In this document: positions 26,264-34,892 of the stretch, piece by piece
Layout: each line of letters starts with the position of its first letter
Numbering within the stretch: the stretch's first letter is position 1
DNA from: Paenibacillus_AB hodogayensis
GTDB taxonomy: Bacteria; Bacillota; Bacilli; Paenibacillales; NBRC-103111
NCBI RefSeq assembly: GCF_039536325.1
Contig: NZ_BAAAYO010000008.1
Location: 248,001-312,000 of the forward strand
DNA length: 64,000 nucleotides
Reading direction: 5' to 3'
Notes under the pieces: generated by a model
Databases searched by the model: none
What the model saw: the letters and a program-made list of their open reading frames with translations, nothing else
What the model was told of the DNA's origin: nothing
Program-made: the position numbers and the translations under genes

Positions 26264-26297
26264 AAAAAGCGCAGGCTTTCGGCTGAAAGCTTGCGCT
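26264..26297 (-). terminator. Terminator of the zinc-ribbon gene
   Basis: AGCGCAGGCTTTC (26268-26280) pairs with GAAAGCTTGCGCT (26285-26297) with one mismatch around a GGCT loop. On the minus strand five T residues follow. It sits about 30 bases after the stop of the 86-residue zinc-ribbon ORF. Confidence 0.8.
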
Positions 26298-26324
26298 GTC
26301 CCGCGCGGGTGCGGCCCGCCGCTT

Positions 26325-26585
26325 TTACCGGTAGAGCGGCTCCGTCGGGGTCATGACCCGAGGCTCCCGCTCGGCTTGCTTGACGAAACGCATTTCGTTG
26401 CCCGTAAAGCCGCAGACGAGGCAGCCGATCGTCGGCTCCGCCTCCTCCACCGTCACCGGCTCGGTCATATTTTGTACGGAACCCGTGACCGCTTCCTTCA
26501 TGAACGATTGGGATGTCGTAAACAGTACCCGGAATTTCGTTCGATTCGACCGGCAATTCGGACAAAAATACGGTTTTTCCTGCAT
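26325..26585 (-). CDS. Small zinc-ribbon protein, function unknown
   Basis: This 86-residue protein has two CxxC knuckles, CPNC (about 8-11) and CLVC (about 55-58), that could bind one metal ion as a zinc ribbon, with a basic stretch RSNRTKFR next to the first pair. The ATG at 26585 stands seven bases after GAGGTG; an in-frame ATG two codons earlier is too close to that site. A strong terminator follows. I do not recognise a named family. It is transcribed divergently from comM and its neighbour sucC gives no hint of function. Confidence 0.75.
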   Translation of the reverse strand: MQEKPYFCPNCRSNRTKFRVLFTTSQSFMKEAVTGSVQNMTEPVTVEEAEPTIGCLVCGFTGNEMRFVKQAEREPRVMTPTEPLYR

Positions 26586-26750
26586 GTACATTCACCTCGT
26601 TTCCTTCTCTTCCATTATCTCCATTCTCCGCCATTTTATTTATAAGAGATGAAGGATTTCCGCTGTCCTGCGGCGAATGGTTGTCATTCAGAAGATAAGG
26701 AAGCACCTTTTTCTGGCGATTCGAATTCGGCGGAGAGGGGCTTTTTTCTT

Positions 26751-28289
26751 ATGTACGATAAACAATACGCCGCTTGCCTGCACGGCATCGACGGCACGAT
26801 TGTCGACGTGGAGGTCGATATCAGCAACGGTCTCCCTTATTTTCAAATTGTCGGCTTGCCCGACTCTTCCGTGAAAGAGTCGACCGAGCGGGTAAGATCC
26901 GCGCTTCGCAACAGCGGGGCGGTTTTTCCGCTGGAGCGCATTACCGTCAACCTTGCACCGGCCGATCTGCGCAAGGAAGGGGCTACGTTCGATCTGGCGA
27001 TCGCCGTGGGCGTGCTCTGCGCCAGCGGACAGCTGCGCCTGCCGGGCATGGACCGCTGCCTGATCATCGGCGAGCTGTCGCTGGACGGGCGATTGCGGCC
27101 GGTGCGCGGAGTTCTCGCGATGACGGATGCAGCCAGGCGTCTCGGCATCGGCCAAGTGCTGCTGCCCCTGGAAAACGTCGGCGAAGCGCAATTGATCGAA
27201 GGGATGCGCGTAGCGGGGATCGGCAGCATCGGCGAGCTGCTGCAGCGACAGGAACATTTGTTCGTGAACATCCCTCCTTCGTCGGGCTTGCGCGACGCGC
27301 CGTATTTGTCGGAACGTGACGAAGCGATCGGGGAGGATTTTGTCGATGTGTGCGGACAGTTTCAGGCGAAACGGGCGTTAACGATAGCGGCCGCTGGCTT
27401 CCATAACCTGATTTTTATTGGGCCCCCCGGCTCCGGCAAAACGATGCTGATCCGACGTCTGCCGTCCATTCTGCCTGCGCTGACCGATGAGGAATCGCTC
27501 GAGGTGACGAAAATATACAGCGCCGCCGGGCAGGCGCCGGTGCAGAACCGGCTGATTCGACAACGACCGTTTCGCAGCCCGCACCATACCGTCTCGCTGG
27601 GCGGACTCGTCGGCGCGGGCAGCTATCCGAAGCCCGGCGAAGTGAGCCTCGCCCACCGCGGCGTGCTGTTCCTCGACGAGCTGCCGGAATTTCCGCGCGG
27701 CGCGCTTGAAGCGCTTCGCCAGCCGATCGAGGACCGCCGCGTTACGATTGTCCGGGCGAAGGCCGTATTTACTTTTCCCACCCATTTTTTACTGGCCGCG
27801 ACGATGAATCCTTGCCCTTGCGGTATATTCGGGTTTGCTACCCGCGCGAGCTCGTGCATATGCAGCCCGGTCAAAGTTCACCAATACCGGTCCCGGGTGT
27901 CCGGCCCGCTGCTGGACAGAATCGATATGCACGTCGAAGTGCCGCGGATCGAGTACGATTCGCTCCGGACCGGCGGCAGCGCCTCCTCCGGCGAGCTCCG
28001 AGCAAGCGTCCAGCGCGCCCTGGCCCGGCAAGCGAAGCGATACGCGAACGCGCCCCTCCGTTTCAACGGGGAGCTGACCGGACGATTGCTGCGCGAGCAT
28101 TGCCGTCTGCTGCCGGACGGCCAGAAGCTCCTCGCCGATTCGTTCGAGGCGCTCGGGCTCAGCGTCCGTGCGCATGACCGCATCCTGAAGCTTGCGCGAA
28201 CGATCGCCGATCTGGAAGACAGCGATACGATCGGAACGCCTCATCTGGCCGAAGCGCTCCAATACCGCTGCCTCGACCGGAAGCTTTAG
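26751..28289 (+). CDS. comM: ComM/YifB-family Mg-chelatase-like AAA+ ATPase
   Basis: This 512-residue protein matches the ComM/YifB family. In other bacteria ComM is a hexameric helicase that promotes branch migration during transformation. The N-terminal Lon-like fold begins YAACLHGIDGTIVDVEVDISNGLP, followed by the AAA+ core with Walker A GPPGSGKT (224-231), the box FRSPHHTVSLGGLVG and Walker B GVLFLDELPEF. The C-terminal domain has the four-cysteine region MNPCPCG...CICSP. The start ATG at 26751 follows GAGAGGGG; the frame extends to 26649 without support. Proximity to dprA fits a role in DNA uptake but is only context. Confidence 0.93.
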   Translation: MYDKQYAACLHGIDGTIVDVEVDISNGLPYFQIVGLPDSSVKESTERVRSALRNSGAVFPLERITVNLAPADLRKEGATFDLAIAVGVLCASGQLRLPGMDRCLIIGELSLDGRLRPVRGVLAMTDAARRLGIGQVLLPLENVGEAQLIEGMRVAGIGSIGELLQRQEHLFVNIPPSSGLRDAPYLSERDEAIGEDFVDVCGQFQAKRALTIAAAGFHNLIFIGPPGSGKTMLIRRLPSILPALTDEESLEVTKIYSAAGQAPVQNRLIRQRPFRSPHHTVSLGGLVGAGSYPKPGEVSLAHRGVLFLDELPEFPRGALEALRQPIEDRRVTIVRAKAVFTFPTHFLLAATMNPCPCGIFGFATRASSCICSPVKVHQYRSRVSGPLLDRIDMHVEVPRIEYDSLRTGGSASSGELRASVQRALARQAKRYANAPLRFNGELTGRLLREHCRLLPDGQKLLADSFEALGLSVRAHDRILKLARTIADLEDSDTIGTPHLAEALQYRCLDRKL

Positions 28290-28317
28290 CGGCGGCAAAA
28301 GCTGCGCCAGCAAGGCA

Positions 28318-28352
28318 AAAAACCGCCCTCCTTTTGCCAAGGGCGGCGGTTT
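28318..28352. terminator. Bidirectional terminator between comM and yraN
   Basis: AAACCGCC (28320-28327) pairs with GGCGGTTT (28345-28352). On the minus strand six T residues follow, so it mainly serves yraN; on the plus strand the tail is only TTTCCC but would still close comM. The genes are convergent. Confidence 0.75.
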
Positions 28353-28359
28353 CCCGTTC

Positions 28360-28740
28360 TCAGAACGCATTTTCCAGATGGTTGAGCTTGCAAAAGCTTC
28401 CCTCCGGCGTAAACATTACCGTAATAACGTCGAATCTCACTTTCGCTTCAAGCGTCTTTTTGCGGTACAGATAGTATTGGGCGGTTTCGCGCACCTTGCG
28501 CTGCTTACGGGCATCGACGGACTCCTCCGGGCTGCCGAACTTGCCCGTAGCGCGCCGCGAGCGCACTTCCACGAATACGGTCACGCCGTCGCGCTCGGCA
28601 ATCAGATCCAGCTCGCCGCTCGGACAGCGCCAATTGCGCTCTACGATCCGGTAGCCTTCCTCCACCAGACGGGCAGCTGCCAGTTCCTCGCCTTGGCGGC
28701 CCAGACGGATGCGGGAATGTCCGCTCTTGCCGGCCGTCAT
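28360..28740 (-). CDS. yraN: YraN/UPF0102-family endonuclease-like protein
   Basis: This 126-residue protein has the restriction-endonuclease-like fold typical of UPF0102. The motif order is RLGRQGEELAAARLVEEGY, then RCPSGELDLIAERDGVTVFVEVRSR, which contains the E...D...ExK-type acidic residues with Arg in place of the usual Lys, then ARKQRKVRETAQYYL. Its start overlaps the ylqH stop (ATGA), so it is the last gene of the ylqG-ylqH unit. Biological role is unknown in the family; nuclease activity is inferred from the fold. Confidence 0.9.
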   Translation of the reverse strand: MTAGKSGHSRIRLGRQGEELAAARLVEEGYRIVERNWRCPSGELDLIAERDGVTVFVEVRSRRATGKFGSPEESVDARKQRKVRETAQYYLYRKKTLEAKVRFDVITVMFTPEGSFCKLNHLENAF

Positions 28741-29048
28741 GGCTCATCGTCCTCTCTCGCCTTGGCCCGCGAATCGGTCCGGTAGACGAAGCTCAATATT
28801 TCCGCGACAAGCTGGTACAGCTCTTGCGGAATTTGCTGATTCAAATCCAGCTTGGACAGTACTTCCACCAGCGACGGGTCTTCCTGCATCGGCACGCCGT
28901 GATCCTTAGCCTTCTGCATAATCGTTTCCGCGATATGGCCTTTGCCCTTTGCCACGACGACCGGGGAAGCGTTGCGCTCGGGCAAATAGCGCAATGCTAC
29001 CGCTCTTTTGATTTGTTCCTGTCCTGCTTGCTTTCTCTTTCCGCTCAT
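28737..29048 (-). CDS. ylqH: YlqH, FlhB C-terminal-domain homologue
   Basis: This 103-residue protein resembles the cytoplasmic autoprocessing domain of FlhB/EscU export switches without the membrane part: KRAVALRYLPERNASPVVVAKGKGHIAETIMQKAKDHGVP. The cleavage motif NPTH is replaced by NASP, so autocleavage is not expected. The start ATG at 29048 overlaps the ylqG stop (ATGA); the frame upstream lies inside ylqG. Bacillus ylqH has the same place and its role is unknown. Confidence 0.88.
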   Translation of the reverse strand: MSGKRKQAGQEQIKRAVALRYLPERNASPVVVAKGKGHIAETIMQKAKDHGVPMQEDPSLVEVLSKLDLNQQIPQELYQLVAEILSFVYRTDSRAKAREDDEP

Positions 29049-31078
29049 ACGCGCATATCCACACCCTTGTAAGGCTTGACCCGATAAGCCGAGGCCGCTC
29101 CTCCCGGCATGGCAGCGGAGGCCGCTTCCGTCATGCCGTCCACTCCGTCCGGCTGCGCCGGCTTCGGAAACGGGCTGCATTGGAGCGACATGCACCGGTA
29201 GCCGTTGCCGAGCAAGCCCTGCTCGATTTCGCCGCGGTATCGCTCCAACAGCAGACCCAGCACCGGGGTATCGTTATGCACCTGCAAATACACTTTGCGG
29301 TCATAAACTTGAACGTCAACCAGCGTCGACCCGAGCGTATGCATATTCAAATCGAACAGCAGCCGGCAATTTTGGGCATCGATCTCCCCTTTCCGGCCTT
29401 TGCGCGACTGAACATGTACGGCCGCCGTCTGTTCGCCGCCCTCGTGCCGCACGGGCAGCAGAAGCGTCACATGCGTCAGCACCGCACTGCGGTCGGCAGA
29501 CAACAGCAGCTGCTGACCGGTTATGTGCTGCACCGCCTGCTGCGCCTGCTCGCGCAGCGCCTCCGGAACGGCCTGAGAGGCGCCCAGCTGCAGCAGCACG
29601 CTCTTGAGGCTGTCCGCCGCGGCGTGGCGCTGCAGCTCGCCGGCGGACGGGGCGCCTGTCGTGGGACCGGCATCCGCTCCAGGCAGCGCGTCTCCGGCGG
29701 TGACGTGCGCAGGAGGTGCTCCGTGCTCCGCCCTGGCGACAGCGCGGGAAATCTGATGCTCGTTATCCATCCCTACTGCCTTGAGCAGCCGCCCGATCCA
29801 ATGGTCTTCGGACTTCGGCTGCGCTCTTGCCGGCTCGTGGCCGCCCTCTCGAGCGGCTGCCCGATCCGACCGGTTATCCGGAGAAGAATCGGCTTTTTCC
29901 GTTCCATGAGACCCGCTAGCGGACAACCCTCGTTCCCCTTCGCCGGCCGCAGTCGATGGCCGGGCAGGCAAAGCGGGTTGGCCCGGTTGCGTTCGCGGCG
30001 GCTCCCGGACGGCACGCCCCTCCGGATCGGCGGCGCTGCGAGCGGCGTCGGAACTGCCGGCCGCCGGCTGTCTTCCTTCCTGACGCTCCGCCGGAACGGG
30101 CGCTTTGCCCGTTCCTTCCGCCAATTGATCCCCCGCATTCGGCTGGCGACCGGCGGATAGCGGTTCGGTTGCCCCGTGCCGAGACGTCTGTCCGGTTGGC
30201 TCCGTCACTGGCGCTCTTTGTTCCGGGCCGCTTCGTGCGGTCTCCGCAGCGAAAGAACGCGAAGACCCGGCTTGACCCGCGGGTTCGGACGCTTTCCCTT
30301 GGACAGCCGTCCCTCCGTCCGGACGCCCTTGCCCCGCACCCGCCTGCGACTCCGGCAAAGCGCTCCGGGCCGCTGCACCTCCAGCGCTCCCCGACGCCTC
30401 CTTGACCGCGCGCATCGCTTGAGCGAGCTTCTCCAACAGCTCCCGCAGTTCGCCGCCTTGGGCCTCCGGCAGCTGCGCCAACGCCCGCAGCGCGGCCTGC
30501 GCCTGTCCCTCCAGACGATCCAGCTGTGCAGTCAACGGCTGCCCGAACATTGCCTCCCGCAAGCTTTGGACCGCCTCGCGGGTAAGGGGCAAATTCCGCT
30601 TGCTGGCAACGATCGCCGCCTCCAACGATTGATCGGCGGGGACGTCGGCGGGCGCGGCTTTCACGATGTCCGCAAAACGCTGCACATTTTCCCTCGTCAG
30701 CGGAATACCTGCCTGCTGCAATTGATTCCCCAGTTGGCGCGCCTGCGCTCCATCCTTGATTCCAAACTTCAGAAGCAGTTCGGTCAACGAATCGTCCGTC
30801 AGCAGCGGGGGCATTACGCCGACCGGCTTCAACACCGTCTGGCTCCCGTTCGACTCCGGCTGCACCTGTAGAAATGTAACCTGACCTTGCTGGAGCGGCG
30901 ACTCGAGCTTGGCCCTGACGTGGACGCCGCCGATGTTGACGATCGCGTCCTGTTCGCCGAGCAGCTGGAGCACCATCCCTTTGACCACTTCTCCGGCTTT
31001 CAGCTCCAGCGTCTTCGCCTCCGTCGGCTGCACCTCGCCGAGCAAGCTGCGCATCATTTGACCGATTTGCATGCTCAT
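29045..31078 (-). CDS. ylqG: YlqG-like protein with FliK-type C-terminal domain
   Basis: This is a 677-residue protein without a signal peptide. The N-terminal 210 residues are mixed, with AIVNIGGVHVRAKLESPL and LLKFGIKDGAQARQLGNQL. Residues about 220-440 are a low-complexity stretch rich in Gly, Ala, Arg, Pro, Ser and Glu. The C-terminal part (about 490-640) includes VHVQSRKGRKGEIDAQNCRLLFDLNMHTLGSTLVDVQVYDRKVYLQV, similar in layout to the FliK hook-length domain. Together with ylqH it looks like a FliK/FlhB-like pair outside the flagellar operon. Function is not established; the FliK link is an inference. Confidence 0.8.
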   Translation of the reverse strand: MSMQIGQMMRSLLGEVQPTEAKTLELKAGEVVKGMVLQLLGEQDAIVNIGGVHVRAKLESPLQQGQVTFLQVQPESNGSQTVLKPVGVMPPLLTDDSLTELLLKFGIKDGAQARQLGNQLQQAGIPLTRENVQRFADIVKAAPADVPADQSLEAAIVASKRNLPLTREAVQSLREAMFGQPLTAQLDRLEGQAQAALRALAQLPEAQGGELRELLEKLAQAMRAVKEASGSAGGAAARSALPESQAGAGQGRPDGGTAVQGKASEPAGQAGSSRSFAAETARSGPEQRAPVTEPTGQTSRHGATEPLSAGRQPNAGDQLAEGTGKAPVPAERQEGRQPAAGSSDAARSAADPEGRAVREPPRTQPGQPALPARPSTAAGEGERGLSASGSHGTEKADSSPDNRSDRAAAREGGHEPARAQPKSEDHWIGRLLKAVGMDNEHQISRAVARAEHGAPPAHVTAGDALPGADAGPTTGAPSAGELQRHAAADSLKSVLLQLGASQAVPEALREQAQQAVQHITGQQLLLSADRSAVLTHVTLLLPVRHEGGEQTAAVHVQSRKGRKGEIDAQNCRLLFDLNMHTLGSTLVDVQVYDRKVYLQVHNDTPVLGLLLERYRGEIEQGLLGNGYRCMSLQCSPFPKPAQPDGVDGMTEAASAAMPGGAASAYRVKPYKGVDMRV

Positions 31079-31172
31079 CTGGTCCGCTCCTTCCGTATAT
31101 CTATCCTGCTTGTCTTATATATCGGCAGCCCTGCCCGTTTTGTACAGCATGCGACCCGATTCGGCGGCCAAT

Positions 31173-31811
31173 TTAGAAAAGCTCCAGCTGCTCGGTCAAA
31201 ATACCGCGTAAAAACGTTTTGCGGTGCATCCCGCTCGGCCCGTATTGCATAATCGCTTCTCTATGTACTTTCGTTGCGTATCCTTTATGCGAGGCAATGC
31301 CATATTCCGGATAGTCCAGATTCCATTGCAGACACAGCCGGTCTCTTGTGACCTTCGCGATGATCGACGCGGCGGCGATCGACTGGCTGACGGCATCGCC
31401 GTGAATGATCGCCAGTTGGCCGATCGGGCTGTCCACCTTCTCGGCATCGATCAGCAGGTAATCGGGCTGCACCGTCTCCGCCAGTTCCTCCAGCGCATGC
31501 TTCATCGCCAGCCGGGCAGCCTGCTTAATATTAATGAGATCGACGGTCGCGGCATCCACTCTTCCTACTCCGATACCTAGCGCCTGCTCGCGAATAATCC
31601 CGTACAGCTCCTCGCGCTTCTTCTCGCTCAGCTTCTTGGAATCGTCGATTCCTTCGATAATTAGGCCGACCGGCAGCACTACCGCCGCTGCCACCACATC
31701 CCCGAACAAGCAGCCCCGTCCGACCTCGTCTATACCGGCGACGCTTTGCGCGCCGCGGCTCCATAAATCGCGTTCGTAATCCAGCACCGCAACGTTCCTC
31801 CACCCTTGCAT
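31173..31811 (-). CDS. rnhB: RnhB, ribonuclease HII
   Basis: RNase HII (212 aa) removes ribonucleotides misincorporated in DNA. The catalytic acids are in GIDEVGRG (D and E), LLIDAEKVD (D) and in HGDAVSQSIAAASIIAKVTRDR. After GRG the sequence is CLFGDVVAAAVVLP rather than the common PLAGPVVAAAV, a local variation that leaves the acids intact. The start is ATG behind GAAGGAATC. It follows rbgA as in Bacillus, and ylqG-ylqH come next. Confidence 0.95.
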   Translation of the reverse strand: MQGWRNVAVLDYERDLWSRGAQSVAGIDEVGRGCLFGDVVAAAVVLPVGLIIEGIDDSKKLSEKKREELYGIIREQALGIGVGRVDAATVDLINIKQAARLAMKHALEELAETVQPDYLLIDAEKVDSPIGQLAIIHGDAVSQSIAAASIIAKVTRDRLCLQWNLDYPEYGIASHKGYATKVHREAIMQYGPSGMHRKTFLRGILTEQLELF

Positions 31812-31871
31812 GATTCCTTCATTGTACTTGGATTCGCGGCGGGAGGGAAGACCGGAAGGACGGATAAACGC

Positions 31872-31904
31872 AAAAAAAGGCCAGCCCGCAAGCTCCGGCT
31901 GACC
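31872..31904 (-). terminator. Terminator of the rplS-lepB-rbgA region
   Basis: GGCCAGCC (31879-31886) pairs with GGCTGACC (31897-31904) with one mismatch around a CGCAAGCTCC loop. Seven T residues follow on the minus strand. It lies 35 bases after the rbgA stop. Confidence 0.8.
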
Positions 31905-31939
31905 CGATTATGATACGAAAAGCACGCTCCGCGTCCCCC

Positions 31940-32845
31940 TTACTCGGACGTCGGGCGTGCTTCCTTTGCTTCCGTTACGGTAACCGGACGTTCCAGGCTG
32001 ATCCGTCCCAGCTTGCCTCCGCGCAGATCGCGCAAGACGACCATGGACGCTTTCTCCAAGTTCACCGAGCCTCCGCTTTGCAGACAGCCTCTTTTGCGGC
32101 CGATCTTCTCCATCACGTCGACGATCTCGTGCGCCTCCGCTTCTCCCGCCGGCACTTCCTCCAGCTCGTAGCGCTGCTTCAGCAGTTGGGGATAGGTAGC
32201 GCTCAAGCTCCGCAAAGCATGGAAGGCCACATCTTCCACGTGCAAAATCAGATCGCTGATCGAGCCGATCGCAGCCAGCCGGTAGCCGACCAACTCGTCA
32301 TCGAACTTGGGCCATAAAATGCCCGGCGTGTCCAGCAGCTCGAGATCCCCGCCCGCCTTGATCCATTGTTGGCCCTTCGTCACTCCGGGCTTGTCTCCGG
32401 TAGCCGCCACGTGCTTGCCGGCAAGCCGGTTGATCAGAGTCGATTTGCCGACATTCGGAATGCCGACGATCAGCGCCCGCACCGATCGCGGGTTCATGCC
32501 TTTGCGGATTTGAGCCTCGATCTTCTCCCGCAGCGCATGCTTCGCCCTGTCCGGAATCGACCGTACGCCTTCGCCCGTCACCGCGTCGATCGGCACCGCC
32601 TCGATACCGCTTGCGGCAAAATAAGCAATCCACTCGCGCGTAACGGCCGGGTCGGCCAAATCGGCCTTATTCAATAAAACGAGCCGCGGCTTGTTCATTA
32701 GAATATCGTCGATCATCGGGTTGCGGCTGGACAACGGCACGCGGGCATCCAGCAGCTCGATGGCGATATCGATCAGCTTGAGCTTTTCCTGGATTTGCCG
32801 TCTGGCCCTTGTCATATGACCGGGAAACCATTGAATCGTTGTCAT
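31940..32845 (-). CDS. rbgA: RbgA (YlqF), ribosome assembly GTPase
   Basis: RbgA (301 aa) is the circularly permuted GTPase needed for late 50S assembly. The motif order is permuted as expected: G4 NKADL (about 59-63), then G1 GIPNVGKST (about 128-136), G2-like VTKGQQW and G3 DTPGILWP. The C-terminal helical domain (about 180-285) is of the ANTAR-like type known for the family. The start is ATG behind GGGAGGTGACGC. It precedes rnhB, the conserved order. Confidence 0.97.
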   Translation of the reverse strand: MTTIQWFPGHMTRARRQIQEKLKLIDIAIELLDARVPLSSRNPMIDDILMNKPRLVLLNKADLADPAVTREWIAYFAASGIEAVPIDAVTGEGVRSIPDRAKHALREKIEAQIRKGMNPRSVRALIVGIPNVGKSTLINRLAGKHVAATGDKPGVTKGQQWIKAGGDLELLDTPGILWPKFDDELVGYRLAAIGSISDLILHVEDVAFHALRSLSATYPQLLKQRYELEEVPAGEAEAHEIVDVMEKIGRKRGCLQSGGSVNLEKASMVVLRDLRGGKLGRISLERPVTVTEAKEARPTSE

Positions 32846-32875
32846 GCGTCACCTCCCGCTGCTTGATTGGTCTAC

Positions 32876-32918
32876 AAGCAAGCGAAGCGCCGTTAACCGA
32901 CGGCGCCCCCGCTTGCTT
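32876..32918. terminator. Hairpin after lepB
   Basis: AAGCAAGCG (32876-32884) and CGCTTGCTT (32910-32918) form nine perfect pairs, with further pairing of GCGCCGT and ACGGCGC inside. The T run lies on the plus-strand side; on the minus strand the stem is followed by GTAGACC, so readthrough from lepB into rbgA is plausible. Confidence 0.5.
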
Positions 32919-32922
32919 TTTT

Positions 32923-33585
32923 TTAATGAATGCGTCCAATGTCGGCCAATGGCCAAAAGACGATTTCGGCGCGTCCGACGACTTTACCGAACTCTACCGG
33001 ACCGATCATTCGGCTGTCCGTGCTGTCCGAACGATTGTCGCCCATGACGAACACATGCCCTTCCGGCACTTTCAACTCCGGCGCATTCAGATCGTTGTAA
33101 GTCCGGCCCGCCTGCTTCGCCTGCTCGATCACTTCCTTCAAGTAAGGCTCATCCAGTGGCTGACCATTGATATAGACGGTATCGCCCTGAACCTTAATCG
33201 TTTCTCCAGGCAAAGCGATTACACGCTTAATAAAATCTTTGTCCTGGGTCGCATGGAACACGACGACTTCACCGCGCTTCGGCGCGCGTATGTCGTAGAG
33301 CAGCTTGTTGACGATCAAGCGCTCCCCCGTATGGAAATTCGGCTTCATGGAAGGTCCGTCTACGATGTAGGAGCCGAACAGGAAGTAACGGATCAGAAAA
33401 GCGAGGCCGAATGCGATCACGAGCGCTTTGATCCATTCCCACGCTTCGTTCTTAACCTTTTTCGCCGCGGTAGCCTGTCCCGGTCCGGCCGGTACGGCTT
33501 CGACGCCGGCTACGGACTCCGTCTCGCGGTCATCGCCTGAATCCGGACGGTCGTTCCCGCTTGCCTTCAAGTCGTTATCGCTCAA
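32923..33585 (-). CDS. lepB: LepB/Sip, type I signal peptidase
   Basis: This 220-residue peptidase cleaves signal peptides on the outer face of the membrane. There is one transmembrane helix (about 50-70) after an unusually long Asp/Ser/Gly-rich cytosolic N-terminus of about 45 residues. The catalytic dyad is Ser79 in DGPSMKP and Lys120 in DKDFIKRVIALPGE; the box GHVFVMGDNRSDSTDSR is intact. The start is TTG behind GGAGGGGG. It lies between rplS and rbgA. Confidence 0.96.
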   Translation of the reverse strand: MSDNDLKASGNDRPDSGDDRETESVAGVEAVPAGPGQATAAKKVKNEAWEWIKALVIAFGLAFLIRYFLFGSYIVDGPSMKPNFHTGERLIVNKLLYDIRAPKRGEVVVFHATQDKDFIKRVIALPGETIKVQGDTVYINGQPLDEPYLKEVIEQAKQAGRTYNDLNAPELKVPEGHVFVMGDNRSDSTDSRMIGPVEFGKVVGRAEIVFWPLADIGRIH

Positions 33586-33629
33586 AGCATCCCCCTCCAG
33601 TCAGGGTCGTTTAGTGGTCTATCGAAAAC

Positions 33630-33658
33630 AAAAAGGGGCTTGCTTGTGACAAGCCCCC
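33630..33658 (-). terminator. Terminator of the rpsP-rplS operon
   Basis: GGGGCTTG (33635-33642) pairs with CAAGCCCC (33650-33657) around a seven-base loop. On the minus strand five T residues follow. It lies about 10 bases after the rplS stop, so lepB may need its own promoter. Confidence 0.85.
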
Positions 33659-33667
33659 CTTCCCGTA

Positions 33668-34009
33668 TTAGCGGATTTCTTGAATTCTGGCTGCTTTACC
33701 GCGCAGTCCGCGCAGATAGTAGAGCTTCGCGCGGCGAACTTTACCACGGCGAGCCACCTCGATCTTTTCCAGCTTCGGCGAATGCAGCGGGAACGTTCTT
33801 TCCACGCCTACACCGTACGAAACTTTACGGACCGTAAACGTTTCGCTGATGCTGCCGCCGCGGCGTCTGATGACTACGCCTTCGAACAGCTGGATACGTT
33901 CGCGCGATCCCTCGATAACTTTTACGTGTACCTTCAGGGTGTCGCCCGGACGAAAGCTCGGCAGATCTTTGCGAAGTTGTTCTTGCGAAATTTCACGTAC
34001 GAGATTCAT
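33668..34009 (-). CDS. rplS: Ribosomal protein bL19
   Basis: bL19 (113 aa) lies at the subunit interface. The sequence MNLVREISQEQLRKDLPSF, VKVIEGSRERIQLFEGVVIRRRGGSIS and RAKLYYLRGLRGKAARIQE is typical along its length. The ATG at 34009 is the family start; a longer frame to 34030 begins in the ribosome-binding region GGAGGAAG. It ends the rpsP-khpA-rimM-trmD-rplS operon. Confidence 0.98.
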   Translation of the reverse strand: MNLVREISQEQLRKDLPSFRPGDTLKVHVKVIEGSRERIQLFEGVVIRRRGGSISETFTVRKVSYGVGVERTFPLHSPKLEKIEVARRGKVRRAKLYYLRGLRGKAARIQEIR

Positions 34010-34151
34010 AGGTTGACTTCCTCCTTCCACTCAGATGTTCGTACTCGCTCTTATGGCCCCATATTGGCCATCCTCATCGCGCGCAGAGGACCACCGAACT
34101 AAAACTACAACAGATGATATCTTACCATATATACGCAGGGAATTGCAAGTC

Positions 34152-34892
34152 TTATAGCTCGCCGTTCGCTTTCAGCTTCGCCAGCCATTCCCGCTCCTTC
34201 GGCGTCAACTCCGCAGCGTCCAGCAAATCCGGCCGACGCCGAAGCGTCCGGAGCAGCGACTGCTCGCGGCGCCACTTGGCAATATGATCATGATGCCCGG
34301 ACAATAGCATGTCGGGAACGCCCCATTCGCGGAACTGGGCAGGGCGCGTATAATGTGGGTATTCCAGCAGCCCGTTGCCGAACGAGTCGGTTACCGCCGA
34401 TTGCTCGTTGCCGAGCACGCCGGGCAGCAGCCGGACAATGCTGTCGATCACGACCATCGCCGGAAGCTCCCCGCCCGTCAGCACGTAATCGCCGATGGAC
34501 AGCTCGTCCGTAATCAAATGCTCGCGAATGCGCTCATCGTAGCCCTCATAGTGGCCACACACAAACACGAGATGCTCTTCGCCGGACAGTTCCTCGGCTT
34601 TGCGCTGCGTAAACGGCTCGCCCTGAGGACACATCAGCACAATCCGCGGAGGACGCTCGGCGGTCGCCGTCAACGCCTCCACTGCGGCGAAGATCGGCTC
34701 CGGCTTCAGCACCATGCCACCGCCGCCGCCGAACGGATAATCGTCAACCGTGTTGTGCTTGTTATGGGCATATTCGCGAAAATTGACCGTATTCAAGCTG
34801 ACAATGCCTTTGTCGCGCGCCTTTCCCAAAATACTGGAGCCGAACACCCCTTCGAACATGACGGGAAACAGCGTTAACACATCGATGCGCAT
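34152..34892 (-). CDS. trmD: TrmD, tRNA m1G37 methyltransferase
   Basis: TrmD (246 aa) methylates G37 of tRNA with S-adenosylmethionine and prevents frameshifting. It shows the SPOUT knot: VCGHYEGYDERIREHLITDELSIGDYVLTGGELPAMVVIDS. The N-terminus MRIDVLTLFPVMFEGVFGSSILGKA is standard. The ATG at 34892 overlaps the rimM stop by one base (TGATG). The frame extends to 34961 without support. The gene is essential in most bacteria. Confidence 0.97.
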   Translation of the reverse strand: MRIDVLTLFPVMFEGVFGSSILGKARDKGIVSLNTVNFREYAHNKHNTVDDYPFGGGGGMVLKPEPIFAAVEALTATAERPPRIVLMCPQGEPFTQRKAEELSGEEHLVFVCGHYEGYDERIREHLITDELSIGDYVLTGGELPAMVVIDSIVRLLPGVLGNEQSAVTDSFGNGLLEYPHYTRPAQFREWGVPDMLLSGHHDHIAKWRREQSLLRTLRRRPDLLDAAELTPKEREWLAKLKANGEL

